From NCBI GenBank assembly GCA_944326695.1, contig CALVEZ010000020.1:1-64000 (forward strand): a stretch of 64,000 bases of DNA, read 5' to 3'. The notes under the pieces are model-generated. The model was not told the DNA's origin. It ran no database searches and was given only the letters and a program-made list of their open reading frames with translations. This DNA is from Candidatus Bilophila faecipullorum (lineage in GTDB: Bacteria; Desulfobacterota; Desulfovibrionia; Desulfovibrionales; Desulfovibrionaceae). Both the position numbers and the translations under genes were made by a program. Numbering within the stretch: the stretch's first letter is position 1; each line of letters starts with the position of its first letter. Shown here piece after piece: positions 45,508 through 55,326 of this stretch.

Positions 45508-46884
45508 ATGGAAGCGACGTTTTTTCCCTTTATCATGGCCGTCATCTGGATCGGCATCCTGCTTATGGTGGGGACGTATCTGAGGGCCAAAGTCCCGTTT
45601 TTGCAGCGGATGCTCTTTCCGGCATCCCTTATCGGCGGGCTCATCGGCTTTGTCCTCATCAACATGGGCTGGCTCGGCCTGCCCACCACGGCAGGGTGGA
45701 AAACGCTGGATCAGGGGCCCTTCGGCGTGCTTACCTTCCACCTTTTCGCCTTCAGCTTTGTGGGCATCGGCTTTCTGGAATCCCCGAAGCAGACCAACAA
45801 CAAGGTCGTGCTGCGCGGGGCGCTCTGGATCGCGCTTCTGTTTACCATGATGTTCAGTTGGCAGGCCCTGCTGGGCAAGGGCGTCTTCAGCGCATGGGTC
45901 GGGCTTTTCGGCGGGAACTTTGAAACCGTCAACGGCTACCTGCTCGGCTCGGGCTTCACGCAGGGGCCGGGACAGACGCAAGCCTATGCTTCTATTTGGG
46001 AAAACATCTATCATACCTCCAGCGCGGTCAATACGGGGCTGGCCTTTGCCGCGGTAGGCTTTCTCGTCGCCGGTCTGGTGGGCGTTCCGTTGGCCCTCTA
46101 CGGTATCAAGCGGGGATGGACGGCCAACGACGACAGCAAGGTGCTTCCGCGCAGCCTCGTGCGTGGCATCATGGACGCAGACGATCATCCTTGCTGCGCT
46201 TTCAGCACGACGCACCCGGCGAATATCGATTCCTTCGGCTTCCACATGGGGCTCATGGCCGCCACGTACGGCATTGCGTATCTGGTCGCCGTGGCGTGGA
46301 CGCTCTATGCACCGCACTCCATCGCGGGGCTGGGCTTCGGCATGTTGTTCTTTTGGGGGATGCTGGCCGCTATGGGCGTGCGCAAGTTCATGCACTTCCG
46401 CCGCATCAACACGCTGGTGGACAATGAAACGTCCCGCCGCATCACCAGCATGGCCGTGGACTTCATGATCTGCGCCGTGTTCATGGGCATCCGCTTCAAC
46501 ACCTTGCAGGACATCCTGGCTCCCTTCGTGCTGTCGGTCCTTGCCGCTACGCTGCTGACTCTCGTCCTGTGCCTGTGGTTCGCGCGGCGTTCTCCGGAGT
46601 ACGGGTTTGAGCGCTGCCTCGCCCTTTTCGGCTACTGCACGGGGACGGCCGCTTCGGGCCTGCTCCTGCTGCGCATTGCCGATCCGGAATTCAAGACCCC
46701 GGTGGCCGTAGAAATAGGCGCGATGAACGTCTGCCTGCTCTTCATTTTTGATACCACCATCACCTTGGCCATGCCTTTTGCGCCCAAGGAAGGCTTCCCT
46801 CTTGCTTTCATTTTCTTGGCGCTTGGCGTGGGCATCCCGATCATCATGTATTTCCTGAAGCTGATACGCAAACCCTCCTTTTAG
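45508..46884 (+). CDS. GltS-like sodium/glutamate symporter-family permease
   Basis: A 458-residue inner-membrane transporter with about 11-12 helices, resembling the ESS (glutamate:Na+ symporter) family. Features are LQRMLFPASLIGGLIGFVL near the N terminus, two Gly-rich hairpins (GYLLGSGFTQGPGQTQAYA, and GYCTGTAASGLLLLRIADPEFKTPVAVEIG) typical of the pore loops, and a central cytoplasmic loop. The ATG at 45508 follows AGAGAGGAG; the longer open frame from 45334 is excluded. Substrate uncertain; glutamate or a related acid is the family norm. Confidence 0.82.
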   Translation: MEATFFPFIMAVIWIGILLMVGTYLRAKVPFLQRMLFPASLIGGLIGFVLINMGWLGLPTTAGWKTLDQGPFGVLTFHLFAFSFVGIGFLESPKQTNNKVVLRGALWIALLFTMMFSWQALLGKGVFSAWVGLFGGNFETVNGYLLGSGFTQGPGQTQAYASIWENIYHTSSAVNTGLAFAAVGFLVAGLVGVPLALYGIKRGWTANDDSKVLPRSLVRGIMDADDHPCCAFSTTHPANIDSFGFHMGLMAATYGIAYLVAVAWTLYAPHSIAGLGFGMLFFWGMLAAMGVRKFMHFRRINTLVDNETSRRITSMAVDFMICAVFMGIRFNTLQDILAPFVLSVLAATLLTLVLCLWFARRSPEYGFERCLALFGYCTGTAASGLLLLRIADPEFKTPVAVEIGAMNVCLLFIFDTTITLAMPFAPKEGFPLAFIFLALGVGIPIIMYFLKLIRKPSF

Positions 46885-47254
46885 GGAGAGCCGTCTGAGG
46901 GAAGGGGCGTCGCAGCTCGCGGCGTCCCCTTCCCCGCGCCCACACGATGGCGGCCTTTTTCTGTATCGTCGCCCGATCCGCCTCCCCGCGAGGGAAAACA
47001 ATTCGGCCATGTTTTGTGGGGAATGAGGCGGGGCGGGTACTTCCCCGTGCTATTGCTCCGTTCCGGGGCCAGACAGGATTTCTCCGGTGAGATGAAGAAA
47101 AGGCGGGGCGGAAGGTATCGCAAAGACGCCGGGCTGAAGATGGCTTCGGAGAGGAAGCTTCTGGGGAAAACCGCCTTTTCTCGCCACGTCCCTTGTTTCC
47201 CAGCCGCGCCGGAAGCGGAAAACCGTTTTACGATTTGCCAAGGAGTCGCCTGAC
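46885..47254. other. Spacer between GltS-like and amidohydrolase genes
   Basis: No gene or structured element supported. The AAGGAG ribosome binding site of the amidohydrolase is at the right end. Confidence 0.4.
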
Positions 47255-48862
47255 ATGCCTTACGCCACCAAACTTTTTCATAACGCCGTCATCCTGACGA
47301 TGGACGAGCGGGATACGGTCGCCTCGGCCATTGCGCTTGACGGTGAACGCATCCTCGCGGTGGGAAGCCGCGCGGACGTGGAGCCTTTTGTCGGTCCTGA
47401 GACGGAATGCCGCGATATGGGCGGAAAAACCATCATGCCGGGCTTTTATGACGCGCACGGGCACATCTTGCTGACGGCGTCCATGCTCGACTGGGAAGAC
47501 CTCAACGCGCCGCCCATCGGGACCTGCCGCACCCTGGAGGATTGCCTTGCCAAGCTGCGCGAGCGCGCCGCGGCCACGCCCCCCGGGGAATGGCTGTTTG
47601 CCTATGGCTTCGACGATACGCTCATGCGGGAAAAGCGTTTTCCGAGCCGTGTGGAACTGGATGCCGTGAGCACCGAGCATCCCATTCTGGTCCAGCATAT
47701 TTCCATTCATTTCGCCGCGCTGAACAGCGCCGCCTTTGCCGCTCTCGGTATCGACCGCGACACGCCCGATCCTGAGGGCGGCGTCATCCGCCATGAAGCC
47801 GACGGTTCGCTCCACGGTGTGGTCGAGGAGCGCGCCTTTTTCGACCTCGTGACGCCGCGCCTCCCCGTGTATTCGCGTGAGCATCAGATCGCCAACATCG
47901 CCAAAACCTCGCGTGACATCTATGCGGCGCGCGGCATCACCACGGCGCTTGACGCGGGGGTGCTCGACTGCGACAGCGCGGAGGCCCTGCGGGAAACCTG
48001 CGAACGCGGCTGGCTCGCGGTCCGGGCGCACATCAACCCTTATTATTATCTGGATCGTAATGATCCGCGTCTGCATTTCGAGGGCCGGATCACCACCGGC
48101 GGCGTGAAAATCATGAGCGACGGCTCCTTGCAGGGCTATACCGCCTACCTGTCGAAGCCCTACCATACGCCCTTCGGCGGTGATCCCGATTTCAGGGGCT
48201 ATCCCGCCTATCCCCGTGAGGATTTGTTCGCCATCATCGAGGAGGCGCACAGCAAGGGGCAATTCGTCATTCATACCAATGGAGACGGGGCCATAGACGA
48301 CGCGCTGGACGCCCTTGAAGCGGCGCAGCGCAAGCATCCGCGTTCGGGTTGCCGCCATATTCTCGTGCACGCGCAGACCATCCGCGAGGATCAGCTGGAT
48401 CGGCTTCAGGCCGCGGGCTTCACGCCGACCTTTTTTGTGCCGCACGTCTATTACTGGGGGGACCGCCACCGGGATATCTTCCTCGGGCCGGATCGCGCCG
48501 CCCGCATGGACCCCATCCGTTCCGCGCTGGACCGGGGCCTTGTGGCGACCTCGCATTGCGATACGCCCATCACGCCGGTCAAGCCCTTCCTGTCCATCTG
48601 GGCGTGCGTCAACCGGCTGACCTCCTCGGGAAAGGTACTCGGGCCGGATCAGCGCATTTCCGTGCGGGAAGCTCTGCGCGCCCATACCATCAGCCCGGCG
48701 TGGCAGAACTTTGAGGAACGGGACAAGGGATCGCTCGAAGCCGGAAAACTGGCCGATCTCATCGTGGTCGACGTCAACCCGCTGGAATGCGCGCCGGAAA
48801 AGCTGCGGGATATTTGCGTTCTTGAAACCGTGGTCGGCGGCGAGACGGTCTTTAGCGCCTAA
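47255..48862 (+). CDS. Metal-dependent amidohydrolase (YtcJ/NfdA-like)
   Basis: A 535-residue amidohydrolase-3 family enzyme. Metal ligands: MPGFYDAHGH (H-x-H, near residues 66-75), a modified-lysine candidate in GGVKIMSDGS, FVIHTNGDGA, ILVHAQTI and the late aspartate in TSHCDTPITP. An N-terminal beta-sandwich strand set (AVILTMDERDTVASAIALDGERILAVG) is completed by C-terminal GSLEAGKLADLIVVDVNPL. YtcJ-type enzymes hydrolyse N-acyl or formamide bonds; the substrate is unknown. AAGGAG precedes the ATG. Confidence 0.88.
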   Translation: MPYATKLFHNAVILTMDERDTVASAIALDGERILAVGSRADVEPFVGPETECRDMGGKTIMPGFYDAHGHILLTASMLDWEDLNAPPIGTCRTLEDCLAKLRERAAATPPGEWLFAYGFDDTLMREKRFPSRVELDAVSTEHPILVQHISIHFAALNSAAFAALGIDRDTPDPEGGVIRHEADGSLHGVVEERAFFDLVTPRLPVYSREHQIANIAKTSRDIYAARGITTALDAGVLDCDSAEALRETCERGWLAVRAHINPYYYLDRNDPRLHFEGRITTGGVKIMSDGSLQGYTAYLSKPYHTPFGGDPDFRGYPAYPREDLFAIIEEAHSKGQFVIHTNGDGAIDDALDALEAAQRKHPRSGCRHILVHAQTIREDQLDRLQAAGFTPTFFVPHVYYWGDRHRDIFLGPDRAARMDPIRSALDRGLVATSHCDTPITPVKPFLSIWACVNRLTSSGKVLGPDQRISVREALRAHTISPAWQNFEERDKGSLEAGKLADLIVVDVNPLECAPEKLRDICVLETVVGGETVFSA

Positions 48863-49247
48863 AGTCCGCATTTTCCGCCCTCCGCCTGTCTTGCCGCGCG
48901 CCCGTGCCGGAGCGCGGAAGGGCGGGATGCCCGACGCTGAAGTGGGCCTGTCACGGGAAGGCGGAGAAGGGCAATGCTGAGGTCGGGATGCCCAGAAGGA
49001 TGCGGTCCGGCCTCCCACCTCTGGGCGGGGCCTTTCCGTTTCTCTACCGAAATCCTGTCCCGGCCCGTCCGCCGGAATCCATACGCACCGCACCGCCTGT
49101 CCGTAGACAGCGGTGCGGTGTTCGTTCATCCCCCTCAAAGAAGAACTTCACCAGAGGGCATGGCCTTCTGTCCGGCGGGAAAGAGGAGAGGCCCTCAGGG
49201 GGCCTCTCGGAATAGGTCAGGATAGTACGGAAGAGGGCGATCCGGCT
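48863..49247. other. Spacer with two hairpins
   Basis: Contains a 14-bp stem with one bulged base at 49087-49119 (ACCGCACCGCCTGTC / GACAGCGGTGCGGT) and a 9-bp stem at 49186-49208. The GGGATGCCC motif occurs twice near 48920-48995. No gene is supported. Confidence 0.5.
49186..49208 (-). terminator. Probable terminator of the glutamate-synthase-like gene
   Basis: GAGAGGCCC and GGGCCTCTC form a 9-bp stem 40 bases beyond the stop codon, followed on the minus strand by CTCTTT. The weak T run keeps the confidence low. Confidence 0.5.
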
Positions 49248-50768
49248 TTATATGCCGTTGCCGTCAAGCAGCTCCTTCGCTTCCCGTGTGAGGGGGAAGA
49301 TGTCCCGCCGCCCGATGTACTGCACATCGAATTTCCGGTTCAGGGCGGCGAAATGGCGCAAGCCGTAGGCGATGCGGTTGAGGTAGGAATAGACGCCCAC
49401 GGCTCCCGTGGAGAAGGCGTCCGCCGCGCTCCCGTAGAGGCCGCGAAGTTCGGGCAGGTCGCTGAAAAGCTCCTCCTTCGTGCTGCCGAAGCGGGCCAGT
49501 TCGGGGGGCACCTTGCCCGCTTCGAGGAGTTCGCCGATTTTCTTGCCGCTCATGGCTGCGGCCATGCTGGAGCGGCACAGGCCGATGGCGGAAACATGGG
49601 GCGCGCCAAGGGCCAGCGCCTTGTAGACCTGATCCTCGGTGGCGAAACCGCCCGTGATCGCCACATGAGGCAGGGGCACGCCTTCAGCCTTCAGCCTGTC
49701 GAGGATGCCGTAGAGGATGCTTTCCATAACTACGGTGGGCAGACACCATTCGTTCATCATCTTGCAGGGGCTGTAACCGGAGCCGCCGCCCGCGCCGTCG
49801 AACGTAACCATATCCACCTGCGCTTTCGAGGCCAGACGGAGGATATGCTCCAAATCTTCGGGATCAAAGCCCGCCATCTTGAAATAGACGTTGGTCATGC
49901 CCAGCTCGCGGAGCCGTTCGATGCGGCCAAGCAGGTAGTCTTCGCTCCACAGGGGGAGGCGTCCGTAGACATGGAAGGCGGGGGAAGCCCTGCGCGCATG
50001 GGCCTCCTGCACGGCGGGGTCGGCGGGATCGGGCAGGACGAGGAAGCCCTGTTCCCGCTTCGCCAGCGCCTCTTCAAGCGTGGGCACGAGATTGGCGGGC
50101 TGGGTGCCCTTGGCGGACTGGCCGAACTTGAATTCAATGGCTTTGGCCCCGCACTCGCGGATGGCGTAGTCCGGCACGCCCTGCGCGTCGTCGTCATAAT
50201 TGGCCTGAAGAATGATTTGCCCGTAGCCGCGATAGTATTTGTTGAAGGCGTCGAGCATTTCCCGCAGCTTGGGGGCGTGGACGACCTTGCCGTTCTCATA
50301 GCGCAGGGTGGGGTCCTTGCTCACCGCGCCTTCACCGATGACGGCATTGACCCCGGCCATGGCCGCGCCGCCGAAATAGTCCGGCCAGTTGAGCTTGATG
50401 AGGGCGGGAAGGATGACGGGCATGGCCAGCCGGACAGGGTGGAGGGTGCCGATGGTCCGTTCCAGGCCCACATGGTAGATGGTCGCCTTGTCTGCGTCGA
50501 AGGGTGCCCCTAGAGCCCCGAAAGCCCTCCCGTTGATGTTGAAATGGGAATAGTCCACGGGATAGTTCTTTTCCGAGGCGATCTGGTTTTCCCCCGTGGT
50601 GGTGGGATAGACGGTTTCCATGCCCCGCACGGCGGAAAGGCCGATTTCGCACGTGCCGATGCAGTCGGCGGTGCACATGGCGCACATGCCGGAAAAGGAG
50701 CAGACGTGGAGGGGATCGCGCATTTTGGTGCGATTGAAGACGGAACCGAGCGAGGGGCTGTAGGACAT
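49248..50768 (-). CDS. FMN-dependent glutamate-synthase-like protein (GltB2 domain)
   Basis: A 506-residue protein made of the FMN/synthase domain of glutamate synthase without the amidotransferase domain. The N terminus has a cysteine cluster, CSFSGMCAMCTADC followed by IGTC, likely a Fe-S site. The core includes AGVNAVIGEGAVS, GAKAIEFKFGQSAKG, VDMVTFDGAGGGSGYSPCKMMNEW (phosphate/FMN loop) and HVAITGGFATEDQVYKALALGA with AIGLCRSSMAA. Archaeal and deltaproteobacterial proteins of this type are annotated as glutamate synthase-like. AAGGAG precedes the ATG. It is a single gene, and the amino donor is unknown. Confidence 0.87.
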   Translation of the reverse strand: MSYSPSLGSVFNRTKMRDPLHVCSFSGMCAMCTADCIGTCEIGLSAVRGMETVYPTTTGENQIASEKNYPVDYSHFNINGRAFGALGAPFDADKATIYHVGLERTIGTLHPVRLAMPVILPALIKLNWPDYFGGAAMAGVNAVIGEGAVSKDPTLRYENGKVVHAPKLREMLDAFNKYYRGYGQIILQANYDDDAQGVPDYAIRECGAKAIEFKFGQSAKGTQPANLVPTLEEALAKREQGFLVLPDPADPAVQEAHARRASPAFHVYGRLPLWSEDYLLGRIERLRELGMTNVYFKMAGFDPEDLEHILRLASKAQVDMVTFDGAGGGSGYSPCKMMNEWCLPTVVMESILYGILDRLKAEGVPLPHVAITGGFATEDQVYKALALGAPHVSAIGLCRSSMAAAMSGKKIGELLEAGKVPPELARFGSTKEELFSDLPELRGLYGSAADAFSTGAVGVYSYLNRIAYGLRHFAALNRKFDVQYIGRRDIFPLTREAKELLDGNGI

Positions 50769-50811
50769 GAGGTTTTCTCCTTGTAAAAGGATACGATAAC
50801 CGGGCGATTCG

Positions 50812-51168
50812 TCACCGCCGGACCATGCGGGGAATGCGGCGTGGCATCCTCGGACGCTGAGGTCGCTTTATTCTCTCCCTCTTATCAGCGTTCATTGTAT
50901 GAACGCAAGGAACGTTTTCCTTCCCGGGCCTTCCTGAAAGAGATCGGCCTCGCTTGCTTTCATTTGTCTTTTCCCTTTCCGCGCCCGGTTGGATCAGATG
51001 GGCCATCACACAAGCCGCATCGTGGAGCATGTCCGAGTGCGCCCTGATCGCATCAAGTCGTTCCAGCGCCTCGATAACGCGGGAACGCCACGCAAAGGAA
51101 TGCCGGAAAAGGGCCTGATCCGGGGGAAGCTGTACCTTGATTTTTTCCCGCGTGGAGAGGTGATCCAT
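50812..51168 (-). CDS. Uncertain small hypothetical protein
   Basis: A 118-codon frame on the minus strand. The first 70 residues look protein-like (VQLPPDQALFRHSFAWRSRVIEALERLDAIRAHSDMLHDAACVMAHLI, amphipathic helices). The last 45 are basic and low in complexity. The ribosome binding site is poor and no family is recognised. The alternative is non-coding DNA in this 570-base gap. Confidence 0.3.
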   Translation of the reverse strand: MDHLSTREKIKVQLPPDQALFRHSFAWRSRVIEALERLDAIRAHSDMLHDAACVMAHLIQPGAEREKTNESKRGRSLSGRPGKENVPCVHTMNADKRERIKRPQRPRMPRRIPRMVRR

Positions 51169-51340
51169 AGCCGCCCATACCCGGCCAACTCTTCACGCCT
51201 ATCAACCTCTTATAAGGAGCAGGGCCTTTCTTGCGTCTACGCTTTTCCCGCGGTTTACGGGACGTTCCTTTTTCGCGGTACCGGAGAGCGTATGTGAATA
51301 CTAGGCGTTATCTCCGTCTTTCTATTGAAAGGCCGCCTGA

Positions 51341-54073
51341 TTAAGCCGGAAGGGTCACATAGATTTTTTCGTATTCTTCAATGGGGAGCGGTCGACTGAA
51401 CAAAAAGCCCTGGACGATTTTCACACCGCATTTCTGCAAAACGGCAAGCTGCTTTTCATCCTCCACCCCTTCCGCAACCAGCCGGATGTCGAGCTTTTTG
51501 CACATGTCCACCATCGCTTCCACGACGGTACGCGCGTTTCCGTTGATCATGATGTCTTTTACAAAGCCTTTATCGATCTTCAAAACGTCGAAAGCGGCCG
51601 TGGACAGAAGCGCCAGATTGGAACATTCGATTCCGAAGTCGTCGATGGAGACTTGAAAACCCGCTTGCCGGACCCGATCAATTTGGGTTTTCAGTTTCTG
51701 GTAGTCGACGTTATTGAGGCTTTCCGTCACTTCTATTTCCACGTACGCCTTGGCCAGGCCGTATTTGTTGCAAACGGCGTCCAGACGCTCCACGAAGGCG
51801 GCTTCCATAAAGGAGTGGCGGGAAAAATTGCAGGAAATCGGCAAGGGGATTTTCCCTTGCGTTTCCCATTCCCTCAGTTTGGAACAAACGGTTTCAAACA
51901 CATGGAAATCCACCTGGCTGATGAGCCGGGAATCTTCCAGAATGGGGATAAACGTATCGGGGGAGATGATCTGTCCTCCATCATCCCGATAGCGCACGAG
52001 TGCTTCCGCGCCCACGGCCCTCCGGCTTTCCACATCCACCTTGGGTTGCAAGTATACCACAAAACGTTTGTCCGCTATTTTTTCCCGCAAGAGGGCCGGA
52101 TCGGTCAGATGGCGGGCCGTATCCGTATGATGGCGGTAACGCCCCGAGGGTTGGTGGTTCCGATAGAAAGCCTTCTTGTCCGCATACATGAGCTCGTCCG
52201 CCTCGGTGATCACGGACTGGATGTTCTTGCAGTCTTCCGCCCACTGGGTCCCGATGGCGGCCTGACACATTTGATCCTGAAAACTGTTTTTCAGCTCGCA
52301 GACGGTCCGGTCAAAGTCGTCCTTGCCGAGGCCCTTGCAAATGATGACGAATTCATCCCCGCCTATTCTGTAGGGGGTGCCTTCCTTAAAGATGCGGCGG
52401 ATGGTCTGGGCGCATTGCTGCAGGACACGGTCACCGGCATCGTGCCCGAAATGGTCATTGATCTCCTTAAGGCCGTTCACGTCAAGATAGACCACGCCCA
52501 CGGAACAGGGTTCGGCGTTCATCTCGCTGGTATCCTGAATAAAACGGTTTCGGTTATAAAAGGAGGTCAATGTATCCTGATAGCTGAGCTTGAAAAGCAT
52601 GGCCTCGTCTTCGCTTCTGCGCACGGCCAGCATCAGGAAATAGCGGAGCGTCTGGAAGAAGGGAGCCGCGTGCTTCAATTCCTCCTGAGGCGGGTTATCG
52701 AGGCCGATACAGCCGTCGAGTTTGCCGTCGCGTTCAAGAGGGACCATGACGGCCCGTTTGATCCCCTGCATGGCGAGAACCTCATATTCCTTTTCCATGG
52801 TTCCCTTGAGATTCTCCAACTCGTCGATGATCATGCTCTCCTGCGTGCGGAGGATGTCGAACCATGCGGAAAAGGGGGCCTGCGGAAGCTGTTGCAGGTT
52901 ATCGATCTGGGGCTCTATCCCTTCCTTGCACCATTCGCACGTATTGGAAAAAGTATCGCCTCGGAATTCAAAAACATAGGCACGCTCCGCATCAAAGAGC
53001 CTCCCTACCTGCTCCAGAACATAGGAAGTGGCTTGCGCAACGTTGTGATTGCGATGAAGTTCTCTGATACAGTCCACAAGAATTCTGTCGCGTTCAAGGC
53101 GATTGCGTAATTCGATCTTCTCGTTGGCTGTCTGCGTGATGTCAAAGGCAATCTCCATTCTGGCCTTTCGGCCTTCCCATGTTACGAAGTGGTCCTTAAG
53201 CAGATAATGCCGCCTGGTGATGGGATTCGTAAACTCCCAGGTATAGTTTTCGTCTAATTTCATATAGGGGATGGTACAGAAAGGGCAGGGAGTATCACGC
53301 CCCTGTAATACCTGATAACATTTCGTCCCCGGCTTGAGAGGTCCCTCTATGTGGAAAGATTCCTTTCCAGCATTATTCAGGAACAAAAGCTCATAGGTTT
53401 TGATATCCGAGATGTAGACCAACTCCGATATTTCATTCATGGGAATGAGGATTTCTTCGGACAGCCGTGAAAGGTGTTCGCTTTTTTTCCGGTTTTCCTC
53501 CTCCGCATCCTCAAGTTTCCTTCGTCTTTTCTCCAGATAGAAGGCCGACAGGGCGCTGATCGCCGCCAGCACGATGAAGGCCAAGTTCATATAGAGTAAC
53601 GTTTTCTTGGCGCTCTGAACGGTTTGTTCCGTGTAGACTTCAGCCGCCAGAACGGTCTGATCCGCCAAAGTAAAATGTTTTTCACTCAATTCAAGCAGCT
53701 TGTCACCTGATGCGCCATTTCTGTAGAGGGTGATTTCGGCTTTTATCTCTGTCCATTTTTCTTTCATCTTCGTAAGCAACGCCTGATACTCCGGGCTTGG
53801 CAGCTTTCTTAAACGAAGCTGTTTGTTGCCCTCCACGAGTCCGGTTAATATTTCATCCAACCGGGCAATGAGAGTATCGTCGGGAAGCTGGCTTAATTCG
53901 TTTTTTATCAGCCTCTGCGTGGCGCCGCGCACAATCCCGGTATAGTTGATGACACGGGCATTCCCCTGAAGGTTTTTGATAGCGTCAACCGAGAGGATGG
54001 CGGTTAAAAGCAGGGCGAAACTCAAAAGTATGGGAATGGCCTTTCCCCATAACTTTATCAGTATCTTTTTCAT
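51341..54073 (-). CDS. Membrane GGDEF-EAL protein with PAS and GAF sensing domains
   Basis: A 910-residue cyclic-di-GMP turnover enzyme. Order: TM1 (about 11-28), a helical periplasmic domain, TM2 (about 160-180), a PAS-like domain with KCYQVLQGRDTPCPFC (about 275-290), a GAF-like domain (about 355-490), GGDEF with RIGGDEF (active site intact), and EAL with EALVRY, CNFSRHSF, EVTES, IDDFG, LKIDKGFV, AEGVED and QGFLFSRP, i.e. all catalytic acidic residues, the Lys and the Gln. Both synthase and phosphodiesterase halves look competent. The start at 54073 (MKKILIKLW) follows TAAGG; ATG 54094 is the alternative. Single gene. Confidence 0.9.
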   Translation of the reverse strand: MKKILIKLWGKAIPILLSFALLLTAILSVDAIKNLQGNARVINYTGIVRGATQRLIKNELSQLPDDTLIARLDEILTGLVEGNKQLRLRKLPSPEYQALLTKMKEKWTEIKAEITLYRNGASGDKLLELSEKHFTLADQTVLAAEVYTEQTVQSAKKTLLYMNLAFIVLAAISALSAFYLEKRRRKLEDAEEENRKKSEHLSRLSEEILIPMNEISELVYISDIKTYELLFLNNAGKESFHIEGPLKPGTKCYQVLQGRDTPCPFCTIPYMKLDENYTWEFTNPITRRHYLLKDHFVTWEGRKARMEIAFDITQTANEKIELRNRLERDRILVDCIRELHRNHNVAQATSYVLEQVGRLFDAERAYVFEFRGDTFSNTCEWCKEGIEPQIDNLQQLPQAPFSAWFDILRTQESMIIDELENLKGTMEKEYEVLAMQGIKRAVMVPLERDGKLDGCIGLDNPPQEELKHAAPFFQTLRYFLMLAVRRSEDEAMLFKLSYQDTLTSFYNRNRFIQDTSEMNAEPCSVGVVYLDVNGLKEINDHFGHDAGDRVLQQCAQTIRRIFKEGTPYRIGGDEFVIICKGLGKDDFDRTVCELKNSFQDQMCQAAIGTQWAEDCKNIQSVITEADELMYADKKAFYRNHQPSGRYRHHTDTARHLTDPALLREKIADKRFVVYLQPKVDVESRRAVGAEALVRYRDDGGQIISPDTFIPILEDSRLISQVDFHVFETVCSKLREWETQGKIPLPISCNFSRHSFMEAAFVERLDAVCNKYGLAKAYVEIEVTESLNNVDYQKLKTQIDRVRQAGFQVSIDDFGIECSNLALLSTAAFDVLKIDKGFVKDIMINGNARTVVEAMVDMCKKLDIRLVAEGVEDEKQLAVLQKCGVKIVQGFLFSRPLPIEEYEKIYVTLPA

Positions 54074-54094
54074 ATTGTACCTTAAAGCCCGCAA

Positions 54095-54847
54095 AGAGTG
54101 TTTTCACTTCTATTGAAGGAATCTTGTGTAACATATTTCAAGTATAAAGAAAGATTTTCCATTTTTGTTATTCTTTTTTTAAAATAAGAGGGAATTTTAC
54201 ACTTATGTACTTTTTCCCCTCAAAACGTCCAGTAGGCCCGTCGGAAATAAAAACTCCACAGGCTGTAGAGAAAGGAGACCTCTTTTTCTATAAAAGTATC
54301 TATAGGGAGGGTCTTTTCGACGAAAGGTCCAACACGTAAACCAGTTTAAACTAAATTATTTAAAATAGTTACGTATGTATAAAGAGATGTGCTTAAAGCA
54401 GCAGGGTATTTTTTCTTCCGCCCAAAATACGTAACGGCTTCCAGAGTATCATCCTGGAGTAGCACCATACTCCAATACCCTATACTCTCTCATAAGCGCA
54501 ATTTTTCCTTTTGCCAATAGCTTGAGGAACCTTTACCTGCTCCTCCTTGAGATGAACTTTTCTTTTATTATAGCAGGATAGTTGGTTAAAAATATACATT
54601 CATATATATTTATATTCTGTTGATGTTAATTTTGATGAACCAGTCAACAGGCATCATTCCGGAAATAGCTTTCGAGCTTCTCATGTACTTCGTTTTCATA
54701 CGCCATGTTTTTCCAAAAAATTGGTCATAGGTGGAATCGGCACGGGAGATTCCTTGGTCTTAATGGCAAATACATCTTCACACAGCCTTGTCCGTTCCTT
54801 CCATGAACTGATTGACCTGCTTTGGAAAAGATGGAAAAGATGAAACA
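54095..54847. other. AT-rich non-coding stretch
   Basis: No intact gene. Contains an inverted repeat GTTACGTAT / ATACGTAAC (near 54369 and 54424) and short minus-strand peptide-like frames near 54644-54780 (MAYENEVHEKLESYFRND and, in the next frame, PPMTNFLEKHGV) that may be debris of a decayed gene. Composition differs sharply from the rest of the window. Confidence 0.45.
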
Positions 54848-54882
54848 AAGCCCCCAACAGTTATAAAAGCTGTCAGGGGCTT
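54848..54882 (-). terminator. Terminator downstream of the DctM remnant
   Basis: AAGCCCCCAACAG and CTGTCAGGGGCTT form a stem with two mismatched positions around TTATAAAAG, with CTTTGTTTC following on the minus strand. Confidence 0.7.
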
Positions 54883-54935
54883 CTTGATGAGAAAAGGACA
54901 TTTCTGAAAAGAAGGCCGCAAAAGGCCCCCCTCAC

Positions 54936-55326
54936 TTATAAGAGGGAGGGCAGGTAAAGGATTAACGAGGGAAAGGCCGTCATGATCACAAGACAAAGAA
55001 GCATAATGGCCATAAAGGGGAGAATTCCGGCGACGGTTTCCGTCAACCTGCCTTCATCTCCGGCAAGGCCGTGGGTGACGAAAAGGTTCATGCCCACGGG
55101 CGGGGTCAGCAAGGACATTTCGAGCAGCACGACCAGCGTTACGCCGAACCAGACCGGATCAAAGCCGAGCACCTTGACGGCTACGGGATAAAAGACCGGC
55201 GTCGTGATCAGCAAAAGGTCGAAACCGTCCACGAGGCAGCCGAGGACCATGTAGATAACCACTACGCAGGCCCAGACCACGTAGCGGTTGACGTCGAGCC
55301 CCATAACGAAATCGCAGAGCTGCTGG
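54936..55326 (-). pseudogene. TRAP transporter large permease (DctM) C-terminal remnant
   Basis: About 130 residues match the end of a DctM/large-permease TRAP subunit: NRYVVWACVVVIYMVLGCLVDGFDLLLITTPVFYPVAVKVLGFDPVWFGVTLVVLLEMSLLTPPVGMNLFV, then GILPFMAIMLLCLVIMTAFPSLILYLPSLL. The family needs about 425 residues, so the N-terminal two thirds are missing. Upstream of about 55326 the frame stays open to 55559 but the sequence no longer resembles a permease. No DctP or DctQ genes are present. It is a deletion or insertion relic. Confidence 0.85.
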